6,022 bases of DNA from SZUA-521 sp041738285. Its GTDB lineage: Bacteria > Pseudomonadota > Gammaproteobacteria > Pseudomonadales > Azotimanducaceae. The notes beneath the pieces were generated by a model that searched no databases, was not told the origin of the DNA, and worked only from the letters and a program-made list of their open reading frames with translations. Positions 1-6,022 of the stretch are shown one piece after another (position 1 is the first letter of the stretch; each line of letters starts with the position of its first letter). The translations under genes and the position numbers were made by a program. The stretch covers positions 1 to 6,022 of the forward strand of contig JBGSQB010000049.1 of NCBI GenBank assembly GCA_041738285.1, in the 5' to 3' direction.

Positions 1-51
1 CGCTGCAGCGCAGCAGACCGCCATGCACGAAAGACGCGGCAAACCTTGCAT
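1..51 (-). CDS. 5' end of an unidentified gene, possibly exported product (partial)
   Basis: A minus-strand reading frame begins with ATG at 51-49 and runs out of the window at position 1 after 17 codons (MQGLPRLSCMAVCCAAA). The start is supported by an AGGAG box at 62-58, six bases upstream. The next gene upstream (CoA-transferase) is on the same strand and ends at 147, so this would be the following gene in the same direction. The residues (one arginine, then a run of Met/Ala/Val/Cys) resemble the start of a signal peptide or membrane segment. This is inferred from very few residues. The product cannot be identified. The alternative is that the frame is accidental. Confidence 0.45.
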   Translation of the reverse strand, partial: MQGLPRLSCMAVCCAAA

Positions 52-57
52 CACTGA

Positions 58-62
58 CTCCT
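58..62 (-). promoter_or_regulatory. Ribosome binding site of the left-edge gene
   Basis: The minus strand reads AGGAG, six bases before the ATG at 51-49. It is the main reason for calling a gene start here. Confidence 0.45.
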
Positions 63-63
63 A

Positions 64-88
64 GATCAAGCGCATTTGGTGCGCGATC
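64..88 (-). other. Imperfect hairpin between two genes
   Basis: GATC and GCGC on the left (64-67, 70-73) pair with GCGC and GATC on the right (81-84, 85-88), with two bulged bases and a seven-base loop. It lies in the 95-bp gap after the CoA-transferase stop codon and directly before the AGGAG box of the next gene. No T-run follows on either strand, so it is not a standard intrinsic terminator. It might be a weak attenuator or mRNA-stabilising stem, or chance. Confidence 0.2.
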
Positions 89-146
89 TTGCAGACAATG
101 ACGACCTATCGACATACGTGATTAGGCGTATCCGCGGAACCCTGCG

Positions 147-1340
147 CTATGCGCCGACGACACCATCGGCAATCAGGCGCGCGACGTCGGCTTCGTCGAA
201 TCCGAGTTCAGCCAGTAGCGACCGGGTGTGGGCGCCAATCGCTGGCGCCCGGGACGGTGTGCGTTGGCGTTCATCACCCACGCTGAACGGGGTTGCAAGC
301 GTGCGGTCGTAGCCGGGTTCCGTCGACTCGGTCGCAACCAGCACGTTGTTGTCGATCAGCTGCGGGTCGCCGATCACGTCGGCGAGTGTGGCGACCATGC
401 TGTACGGCAGCCCGGCTGCGTGCAGCCGCGCATCGGCGTCAATCGAACTCATTGCGGCGAACGCCTGCGCCACCATGTCGTTCAGTTCACGCCGATGCGA
501 CATCGCCGACGACAGATCCTTGAAGCGCTCATCCAAGAGCCACTCACTATGATCGAGCGAGCGAGCGAGCGCGGGCCACTCCTTCCATGGAATCGCGAGT
601 GCCAGCATGACGTAGCGATCGTCGTGCGTGCGGTACACGTTGGTGAATGGATTGAGGTGCCCTTCCTCGTTGCGCCGAACTGTCGGATCGACACCGGCGA
701 GCATCGCCTGGACCTGCAACCCGTTTGCCCACGCTCCTGTCGCCGCCAGCGATGTGGTCACCATCGCGCCGATGCCGGTCTGTTCGCGGCGGTAGAGGGC
801 AAGCATGATCGCGCCGAACAGACTCATTGCGGTGACGTGATCACCTACGCCCCCGGCGGGCGTTGCCGGCGGACGATCCTTGTGTCGCATCACATCCATG
901 ATGCCTGTGCGGGCAAACCACCCGGTAAGATCGAACGCCCGCCGATCCGCATGCGGACCTTTCAACCCGTAACCAGATATCTGCGCATAGATGAGCCGCG
1001 GGTTGCGGGCCTTGAGCTCATCGAAGGTCAGTCGATAGCGCTGGATCTGATCCGCGCGCAAGTTGATGAGGAATACGTCGGCCGTGTCCACCAGCCGCAG
1101 CAGAATGCGGCGACCTGTTTCAGTCGCGAAGTCGAGCGCAATGCTGCGCTTGTTGCGACCCGTCAGTTGCCACGTGTAGTCCACTGGATGGGAGCCCGAT
1201 AAACGGCGATGACCGTCGCCGCCGAGCGGTTCGATCTTGATGATGTCGGCGCCGTAGTCGCTCATGATGGTCGCGGCGGCGGGACCCGCGAGAAAGGATG
1301 CTGCGTCGATGACCCGCAGATTCGACAGCGTACCGCTCAT
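147..1340 (-). CDS. CaiB/BaiF family class III CoA-transferase
   Basis: The 397-residue protein has the usual length for this family, whose cytosolic dimers move CoA between acyl-CoA donors and carboxylic acids. The N-terminus carries the family signature: LRVIDAASFLAGP (residues 8-20), then DYGADIIKIEP (28-38) and GRNKRSIALD (61-70). These are followed by ARNPRLIYAQISGYG (111-125). GVGDH (164-168) precedes the helix ending in LYRREQTGIG (182-191). Asp167 falls where the catalytic aspartate of formyl-CoA transferase (Asp169) is expected. The C-terminal part has the common AAGLPYSMVATLADVIGDPQ stretch (308-327). No truncation or missing motif is visible. The substrate cannot be read from sequence; relatives act on carnitine, oxalate, aromatic, terpenoid and steroid acids, and some are 2-methylacyl-CoA racemases. 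The ATG at 1340 is preceded by a very strong Shine-Dalgarno sequence, which fixes the start. The hybrid kinase lies 316 bp upstream on the same strand, so the gene probably has its own promoter. Confidence 0.93.
   Translation of the reverse strand: MSGTLSNLRVIDAASFLAGPAAATIMSDYGADIIKIEPLGGDGHRRLSGSHPVDYTWQLTGRNKRSIALDFATETGRRILLRLVDTADVFLINLRADQIQRYRLTFDELKARNPRLIYAQISGYGLKGPHADRRAFDLTGWFARTGIMDVMRHKDRPPATPAGGVGDHVTAMSLFGAIMLALYRREQTGIGAMVTTSLAATGAWANGLQVQAMLAGVDPTVRRNEEGHLNPFTNVYRTHDDRYVMLALAIPWKEWPALARSLDHSEWLLDERFKDLSSAMSHRRELNDMVAQAFAAMSSIDADARLHAAGLPYSMVATLADVIGDPQLIDNNVLVATESTEPGYDRTLATPFSVGDERQRTPSRAPAIGAHTRSLLAELGFDEADVARLIADGVVGA
554..571. repeat. Tetranucleotide tandem repeat (CGAG)4.5 inside the CoA-transferase gene
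   Basis: The plus strand reads CGAG four times followed by CG. On the coding strand it encodes ALARSL around residues 257-262 of the CoA-transferase. The unit is not a multiple of three, so loss or gain of one copy would shift the frame. The copy number is low for a true phase-variable tract. Confidence 0.6.
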
Positions 1341-1345
1341 GACAA

Positions 1346-1354
1346 CCCCCTCCC
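1346..1354 (-). promoter_or_regulatory. Strong ribosome binding site of the CoA-transferase gene
   Basis: The minus strand reads GGGAGGGGG, containing GGAGG eight bases before the ATG at 1340-1338. This is close to ideal anti-Shine-Dalgarno pairing and supports this start over internal ones. Confidence 0.8.
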
Positions 1355-1411
1355 GTCCAGGAACGGACCGAGGCTACTGCAGGCCGCAGGCACCCGCAAC
1401 GCGCAGGTCGA

Positions 1412-1498
1412 TCAGGAGCGCTCGCTTTCCTGACCGAGCAAGCCGAGGTAGACGAGGAGCGCCACGACCAACCGCCACAGGAGACTTCTGAACTCCAT
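1412..1498 (-). CDS. Possible 28-residue single-span membrane protein
   Basis: An ATG at 1498-1496 opens a 28-codon frame closed by TGA at 1414-1412. The peptide has a short N-terminus with two arginines, then an unbroken hydrophobic stretch WRLVVALLVYLGLLG (residues 8-22), then a charged tail QESERS. This is the layout of small inner-membrane proteins. About 85% of its codons end in G or C, as in the flanking genes, which a random frame need not show. Against it: there is no clear Shine-Dalgarno before the ATG (GAGG lies about 25 bases upstream), and the third and fourth codons after the start (AGA, AGT) are of types usually rare in GC-rich genomes. The frame stays open upstream for about 20 codons, so a TTG start at 1504 is also possible. 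I recognise no family. It sits 71 bp before the CoA-transferase start. Confidence 0.35.
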   Translation of the reverse strand: MEFRSLLWRLVVALLVYLGLLGQESERS

Positions 1499-1656
1499 AG
1501 CCAAGTACCCAAACTGCCGTATTGGCAACCTCAGCGTACTGCGCCGCGGACACGCAATCCGTCACGAATTGGCAGCGGATGTCGGTGTCGACGTAATGGC
1601 GATGCTGGCAGCTGTATGGTTCGTACCGGCCTGCGAGGCAGCAGCCGAACGGGCGC

Positions 1657-4600
1657 CTAACTGCGCTGGTGGCGCGGTACCCGGTTGTCGAGAGTCGCAC
1701 GCACCGCGCGGGCCAGTACGTCGAGAGTAAATGGCTTGGCCAGGAACGCATCGAACGGTTCGTCCTGATCGCCGTTTTCGCGCGCCCCACTCATCAGCAC
1801 GATCGGCACATCCGGGTACAGCGTCCGCACGCGCCGGGCGAGCTCCAGACCCAGCATGACGGGCATCGTCATATCGGTGATGAGGAGGTCGATCGCGCCG
1901 GCGCGCTGCTCGAGTTCACGCAAGGCCTGACGGCCATCGGCCGCGCAGTGCACGGTATAGCCGAGACGTTCCATCATGTCCCGGGCAATGGATGCGATCG
2001 ACGGTTCATCGTCGACGAACAGAATCGTCTCATTGCCGCGCGGCAGCGGTGCTCGCGAGTCGCGCGGTGCCACCTCCGGCGCAGGTGCGGCCACGCAGGC
2101 TGGCAACAGTACACGGACGTGCGTGCCTTCACGCGGCGCACTGCGCACATCGATGTCGCCGCCCAATTGAGTGACGATGCCATGCACCACCGAGAGGCCC
2201 AGCCCGCTGCCTTGCCCCGGACCCTTGGTGGTGAAGAACGGCTCGAAAATGCGTGCAAGCGTTGCGCTGTCCATACCTTCGCCGTCGTCCACGACGGATA
2301 ACGCCACATACGGACCCGGCGCGAGCTGGGCGCGACTGCGCGCGCTTTCCGCATCGACATCAGCTTCGGCAACTTCCAGCACGACCCGGCCACCGTCGCG
2401 CAGGGCATGACATGCGTTGGTGGCGAGATTCATCACCAGCTGATGCAACTGGGTCGGATCCGCCATGACCGGTGCCGCGTTCGGCTGCAATCGCGTTTGA
2501 ATTTCGATATTGGCCGGAACTGTCGCACGCAGCAGCTGCAGGGCTTCGCGAACGACCGTCTGCAGCCGGGTCGGCGCCGGGTCCTGTCGCACCTGGCGCC
2601 CAAAGGTGAGAATGGCCTGGACGAGGTTTCGTGCCCGTTGCACTGACACTTCCAGTCGCTGCAGGTAGTTCGCCACCTTACTGCCCGGTGACACCTCCGT
2701 TCTGCTCAACTCGGAGAAGCCCAGAATCGCACTCAGGATGTTGTTGAAGTCATGCGCGATACCGCGCGCAAGCGTACCCAGCGCCTCCATCTTCTGCGTG
2801 TCCCGCACCTGCCGCTCGAGGCTTCGGACCTGGGTGACGTCCATACCGGAAATCAGCAGCGCGGCCGGACCATCGACTTCGCTCGGCAGCGTGGTGATGT
2901 GCCACGCAATCATCCGCTGCGAGCCGTCCGCAATGAGTACCGGCGATTCCGAATAGGCGTACGCACCGACGTTCGCAAAACGTGAGCGCACTTCGGCGCG
3001 GATCTCTCCCGGTACGAGCGCTTCATAGAAATCCCGGCCGAGCAGATCGGCCTCCGCGTGACCGAGAACGCGGACCGCTTTTTGATTCAGCAGTGAGATG
3101 CGGCCATTGGGATCGAGCGACAGGATGATGACTTCCGCCACGTCGAGATAGCGTTGAGCCCGCTCCTTGGCCACTTCCAACTCGCGTTGCTGCTCCTGAC
3201 GCTCTGCGATCTCATGCCGCAGCGCTTCGTTTGCAACCTGAATCTGCAGCGCAACCGCAGCACGTCGTGCCTGGCTGCGATACACGAGCGCGATCAGCAG
3301 GATCAAGAGCGCCGCATAGCCGGCGCGCGCCCAGGTCGTGGCCCAGGGCGCAGGGTGCACTTCGAACGACACCGATAGGGGCTCTGCGCTCCAGACACCA
3401 TCGTTGTTGGCGCCGAGCACCTCGAATCGATACGCGCCAGCGGCCAGGTTCGTATAGGTCGCTGACCGGACGGGACTGGCGTCGGTCCAGTTGTCGTCGA
3501 AGCCGACCAACCGATGGCGATAACGATTTCGCTGGGGCGCAGTGAAATCGAACGCGGCGTACTCGAACGCGAGCATGACGTCCCGGTGACTGAACTCGAA
3601 GCTCCGCTGCGCACCCATCGGCGACATCGGGCGCCCCAGCCGTGCGATCTGGGTGAATCCGAGCTGAGGCGGCCGTTCGTTGACACCGATGGCGAGCGGA
3701 TCGAACAGGTTGAAGCCCGAGACCCCGCCAAACATCAGCTCGCCGGCGCGCGTACGACCGAGGGCGCCATGATTGAATTCATTGCCCTGCAGGCCGTGCG
3801 TGACGTCGAACATCCGCACGTCACCAACACCAGGGTTCAGCCGTCCCAACCCACGGCTGGTGCTGAACCAGATCTGACCGGCGGTGTCACTCAGCGCACC
3901 GAAGATGGACACATCCGGAGCCCCCGTGAGCGACAGGAATCGTTCGAACACCGCGCGGCCGGCCTTGCGATCGGCTGCGCGCCAGCGGTTCATGCCACCA
4001 TCCTGGGTACCAATCCAGAGATCGCCTGCAGCGTCCTCGTGCAACGACCAGGTGCGGTTGCTCGACAGACTCTGGGGATCGCCGGGCTCGTGACGGTAAC
4101 TGGTGAAGCCGCCCGTCGCGGCATTGAAGCGACAGATGCCGCCGCCGTGACTGGCCACCCAGATCGCGCCGCTCGAATCTTCCAGTAGCGCAACCACCTG
4201 ATCGGAGCACAACGCCGACGGACTGTCCCCTGCGCGGAAGTGATCGAAGTGATCCCGCGCCGGGTCGTCGAGGCGATTCAATCCACCGAGATAGGTGCCT
4301 ACCCAGAGACGGCCGCGTTGATCGAGCAACAGCGAGGTCACGCCGGCAGCGCTCAAGGCATCGCTTCGCGAAGGATCCGGTCGGTAGTGGCGGAAGCGTC
4401 CCGACTTTACATCGAGCCAGTCGAGCCCATCACCACGAGTGCCGACCCAGACACCACCCGGCCCCGGTGCCAGCGCAAAGACGCGATCATCGGCCAGCGA
4501 TGCGGGGTCGTCTGCGTGATGGCGCCAATGGGTAAAGAAGTTGCGCGTCCGATCCCACCGATTGAGGCCGCCGCCGTAGGTGCCGATCCAGATCGCCCCG

Positions 4601-5781
4601 TACTCGTCCTCGGCCAGACTTTGCACCACATCGTTGGCGAGGTGTCCCGGACCTTCGCCCCACCGTTTGACTGTACCGAAAGATCCGAGCGCGGGGTTCC
4701 ATCGGCTCACACCCGAATCTGTGCCGACCCAGATCACGCCACCCCGATCCTGAGCGATGGCGATCACGTTATCGTTGGCCAGGCTGGACGGGTCGCCAGC
4801 GATCCGACGATGGCGCTCGAAGCGCGACGTGCGCCCATCGAACCGATTCAACCCTGCGCCATCAGCGCCAGCCCACAACGTGCCACGCTCATCGACGAAC
4901 AACTCTCGTACGCCGTCGTCGCTCAGACTCGCCGCGTCGCTCGGATCGTGAACGAAGCGCTGTGTGGTTTTGCGCACCAGGTCGTAGCGCAAAAGCCCAT
5001 CCTCATAGGTGCCGATCCACAGATCATTGCCGTGGGTCGCCAGCGTCCGGATGCGATCGTCATCGGGCTGCGCACCCTCGAAGGTCAGGTGCTGCACCGA
5101 ACCATCGACGGGGTCTATGCGATCGACACCGCCGCCATCAGACCCGACCCAGATCTGACCCGAGGCATCGCGGCGCAGCGTTCGCACGCGCTCGCTTCCC
5201 AGGCGCGCACCCGCCTTGAAGTCGGCCAGCCGCGTGAATCGGCCACTGCGGGGGTCGAGCCGCGCAACGCCGCCGCCATCGGTTGCAACCCAGACGAATC
5301 CGGCATCGTCTTCTACGATGCTGCGCACCACGTCATGCGGTAGCGACTCAGCGTCGTCCTCGCGATGTTCGAAGCGCGTGAACTTGCCGGTGACAGGATC
5401 AAAGCGAGCAAGGCCGCCACCGTCAGTACCGATCCACAGTCCGCGCTCACGGTCCTCGTACAGGGCCCAGATCCAGTTGTGCGGCAATGACTTCGCGTCT
5501 GCCGGATCGTGCCGGTAGACCACCACGTCGTGGCCATCGAACCGATTCAACCCATCCTGAGTGCCGAACCACATGTAGCCGCGACTGTCCTGCGCGATTG
5601 CCTGCACCGAGGACTGCGACAGTCCGTCCGAATCCGACATCTGCGTGAAGCGAATGCCGTTGCCATGTGCAGCGGAGGCGAACGACACCGCAAGCAACAC
5701 ACCGCACCCAGCCTGGATAGCCGAACAGAGGATGCGGCGTAACCCGTGCGCGCTAGTGTAGTGCGCCGCAATCAATGACAC
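1657..5781 (-). CDS. Hybrid sensor histidine kinase with two-propeller periplasmic sensor, PAS and receiver
   Basis: Numbered from the GTG at 5781 the protein has 1374 residues. Domains in order: signal peptide (about 14-40, LRRILCSAIQAG then a hydrophobic core ending SAAHG); about 14 reg_prop repeats of 45-48 residues (47-695, consensus W-I/V-G-T-x-G-G-G-L-N-R-F-D); Y_Y_Y domain (705-811, YRHRLVGFDDNW and TNLAAGAYRFEV); one membrane span (about 817-837); coiled coil (839-877); PAS (874-987); HisKA with phospho-accepting His1010 in GIAHDFNN; HATPase with Asn1118/Asn1122, DDGEGMD, FEPFFTTK and GSGLGLS; receiver (1251-1362) with Asp1257/Asp1258, phospho-acceptor Asp1303, Ser1331 and Lys1349. 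All catalytic residues are present. The sensor half matches that of Bacteroidetes HTCS glycan sensors (two seven-bladed propellers plus Y_Y_Y), but there is no AraC-type DNA-binding domain, so output must go through another protein. The ligand is unknown. The start is uncertain: GTG 5781 has GGGCGAG eight bases upstream; TTG 5775, TTG 5811 and an ATG at 6000 are in frame, all inside the inverted-repeat element. Confidence 0.93.
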   Translation of the reverse strand: MSLIAAHYTSAHGLRRILCSAIQAGCGVLLAVSFASAAHGNGIRFTQMSDSDGLSQSSVQAIAQDSRGYMWFGTQDGLNRFDGHDVVVYRHDPADAKSLPHNWIWALYEDRERGLWIGTDGGGLARFDPVTGKFTRFEHREDDAESLPHDVVRSIVEDDAGFVWVATDGGGVARLDPRSGRFTRLADFKAGARLGSERVRTLRRDASGQIWVGSDGGGVDRIDPVDGSVQHLTFEGAQPDDDRIRTLATHGNDLWIGTYEDGLLRYDLVRKTTQRFVHDPSDAASLSDDGVRELFVDERGTLWAGADGAGLNRFDGRTSRFERHRRIAGDPSSLANDNVIAIAQDRGGVIWVGTDSGVSRWNPALGSFGTVKRWGEGPGHLANDVVQSLAEDEYGAIWIGTYGGGLNRWDRTRNFFTHWRHHADDPASLADDRVFALAPGPGGVWVGTRGDGLDWLDVKSGRFRHYRPDPSRSDALSAAGVTSLLLDQRGRLWVGTYLGGLNRLDDPARDHFDHFRAGDSPSALCSDQVVALLEDSSGAIWVASHGGGICRFNAATGGFTSYRHEPGDPQSLSSNRTWSLHEDAAGDLWIGTQDGGMNRWRAADRKAGRAVFERFLSLTGAPDVSIFGALSDTAGQIWFSTSRGLGRLNPGVGDVRMFDVTHGLQGNEFNHGALGRTRAGELMFGGVSGFNLFDPLAIGVNERPPQLGFTQIARLGRPMSPMGAQRSFEFSHRDVMLAFEYAAFDFTAPQRNRYRHRLVGFDDNWTDASPVRSATYTNLAAGAYRFEVLGANNDGVWSAEPLSVSFEVHPAPWATTWARAGYAALLILLIALVYRSQARRAAVALQIQVANEALRHEIAERQEQQRELEVAKERAQRYLDVAEVIILSLDPNGRISLLNQKAVRVLGHAEADLLGRDFYEALVPGEIRAEVRSRFANVGAYAYSESPVLIADGSQRMIAWHITTLPSEVDGPAALLISGMDVTQVRSLERQVRDTQKMEALGTLARGIAHDFNNILSAILGFSELSRTEVSPGSKVANYLQRLEVSVQRARNLVQAILTFGRQVRQDPAPTRLQTVVREALQLLRATVPANIEIQTRLQPNAAPVMADPTQLHQLVMNLATNACHALRDGGRVVLEVAEADVDAESARSRAQLAPGPYVALSVVDDGEGMDSATLARIFEPFFTTKGPGQGSGLGLSVVHGIVTQLGGDIDVRSAPREGTHVRVLLPACVAAPAPEVAPRDSRAPLPRGNETILFVDDEPSIASIARDMMERLGYTVHCAADGRQALRELEQRAGAIDLLITDMTMPVMLGLELARRVRTLYPDVPIVLMSGARENGDQDEPFDAFLAKPFTLDVLARAVRATLDNRVPRHQRS

Positions 5782-5787
5782 TTTCAG
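5753..5787 (+). repeat. Left terminal inverted repeat
   Basis: It begins CTAGTGTAGTGCGCCGCAAT and is repeated in inverse orientation at 5988-6022 with two differences (positions 26 and 28, both A to G). Confidence 0.85.
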
Positions 5788-5828
5788 AACTCGCCCAACC
5801 GTGTCGGACAAGACGCGTCCCGCAGGGA

Positions 5829-5861
5829 ATATCGAGCATATTGCCAAGGGACGCAACGCAG
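5829..5861 (+). repeat. Left inner inverted-repeat arm
   Basis: It begins ATATCGAGCATATTGCCAAG and matches the opposite strand of 5914-5946 at 28 of 33 positions. It lies at the same distance (76 bases) from its tip as its partner. Confidence 0.8.
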
Positions 5862-5913
5862 TTCCGGCGCGTTTGGGCGAGCTCCCGTAGGGCACGACCT
5901 GCCAGGGCGATGG

Positions 5914-5946
5914 CTGCGTTGCACGCCTTGCCAATATGCTTGATAT
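5914..5946 (-). repeat. Right inner inverted-repeat arm
   Basis: On the minus strand it begins ATATCAAGCATATTGGCAAG and pairs with 5829-5861. The minus-strand arm lies upstream of the kinase start, so a transcript starting outside the element would carry the whole hairpin. Confidence 0.8.
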
Positions 5947-5987
5947 GGGCTGCGGCGCGCGCCTTGCCATAGCCCTGCCAGGTCGCG

Positions 5988-6022
5988 CTGAAAGCGCCAT
6001 TGATTGCGGCGCACTACACTAG
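5988..6022 (-). repeat. Right terminal inverted repeat
   Basis: It is the inverse partner of 5753-5787 (33 of 35 positions). Its last base is the last base of the window. Confidence 0.85.

Larger units (their letters stand above)
1341..1656. other. 316-bp gap between hybrid kinase and CoA-transferase genes
   Basis: The gap begins after the kinase TAG stop (1659-1657 on the minus strand) and ends at the CoA-transferase ATG. Its right half (1499-1656) holds no coding frame I can support and no GC-rich stem followed by a T-run, so no terminator is called. A short stem TGCC-AATAC-GGCA (1517-1529) followed by TTT is too weak. Its left half holds a possible 28-residue membrane protein (1412-1498) and the CoA-transferase ribosome binding site. 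I found no convincing -35/-10 pair. A promoter for the CoA-transferase gene is expected here from the spacing. Confidence 0.5.
5753..6022. mobile_element. 270-bp MITE-like inverted-repeat element
   Basis: The left half read forward and the right half read from the opposite strand align without a gap. The first 35 positions match at 33, the first 25 of them perfectly. Positions 36-55 are unrelated, 56-76 match at 14 of 21, and 77-109 match at 28 of 33. A centre of 52 bases is left. Both tips are CTAG, which may be part of the repeat or a 4-bp target duplication; IS5-group elements often duplicate YTAR. No transposase fits in this length, so a non-autonomous element (MITE) is the best reading. 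A large repetitive-palindrome family is the alternative. The right tip coincides with the window end, so the flank beyond it cannot be checked. The element carries the likely start of the kinase gene. Confidence 0.6.

Noticed and set aside
228..1202. Plus-strand open frame (324 codons) antisense to the CoA-transferase
   Set aside because: The sense frame carries all family motifs. The antisense product has no recognisable motif and is a GC-bias shadow.
1536..1547. Second copy of the terminal repeat (11 of 12 bases matching GTAGTGCGCCGC)
   Set aside because: The similarity stops after 12 bases. This is too short in a GC-rich 6-kb window to count as a solo end.
1374..1790. Minus-strand frame overlapping the kinase C-terminus and the gap
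   Set aside because: It starts inside the conserved receiver domain in another frame and has no recognisable composition or motif. The gap is better explained by the short 1412-1498 frame or by non-coding DNA.
3514..4188. Plus-strand open frame (224 codons) antisense to the kinase
   Set aside because: It is a shadow of the Y_Y_Y and last propeller repeats, with no motif of its own.
4240..5343. Long plus-strand open frame (367 codons) antisense to the kinase
   Set aside because: It lies opposite the propeller repeats, whose strong GC third-position bias keeps the antisense frame open. Its repeats (ADPD/GADP) mirror the repeated blades, and the kinase frame has unmistakable domains.
1657..5781. 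DNA-level tandem repeat or CRISPR-like array in the propeller region
   Set aside because: The 135-144 bp periodicity reflects protein repeats that are diverged at DNA level. There are no identical direct repeats with spacers.
5829..5861. Promoter inside the element on the minus strand (TTGCGT, 17 bases, GATATT)
   Set aside because: Only 3/6 and 4/6 matches to the consensus boxes, and the AT-rich motif is shared by both arms, so it may simply be part of the repeat.
5782..6000. ATG at 6000 as the kinase start
   Set aside because: It sits within the terminal inverted repeat without a ribosome site, and would put about 86 arginine/proline-rich residues before the signal-peptide core. I prefer GTG 5781.

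Overview
The window is GC-rich bacterial DNA, and every gene I can support is on the minus strand. The products are a periplasmic two-propeller hybrid histidine kinase and a CaiB/BaiF-type CoA-transferase. Together with the base composition they suggest a proteobacterium with a versatile catabolism, possibly a gammaproteobacterium of the Xanthomonadales/Steroidobacter kind. That placement is a guess from gene content and no phylogenetic marker is present.

Layout in the direction of transcription (right to left): (1) 5753-6022 is a 270-bp, nearly self-complementary element. Its 35-base outer arms match at 33 positions, the first 25 of them perfectly, and CTAG lies at both tips, so it looks like a MITE or similar non-autonomous mobile element. 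(2) 1657-5781 encodes a large hybrid sensor kinase with signal peptide, about 14 propeller repeats, Y_Y_Y domain, one membrane span, coiled coil, PAS, HisKA, HATPase and receiver. Its most plausible start codon and first residues lie inside the repeat element. (3) 1341-1656 is a 316-bp gap holding a possible 28-residue single-span membrane protein (1412-1498). (4) 147-1340 encodes a complete class III CoA-transferase with a very strong ribosome binding site. (5) At the left edge, 1-51 is the first 17 codons of another gene, preceded by an AGGAG box and with a signal-peptide-like N-terminus.

How the genes work together is only partly visible. The kinase senses something in the periplasm and ends in a receiver with no DNA-binding output, so its partner must be encoded elsewhere. 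The CoA-transferase probably activates or exchanges CoA on a carboxylic acid in a catabolic route. The 316-bp gap argues against a tight operon, and a regulatory link between the two is only an inference from their order. The most unusual part of the window is the inverted-repeat element that supplies the 5' end of the kinase gene.
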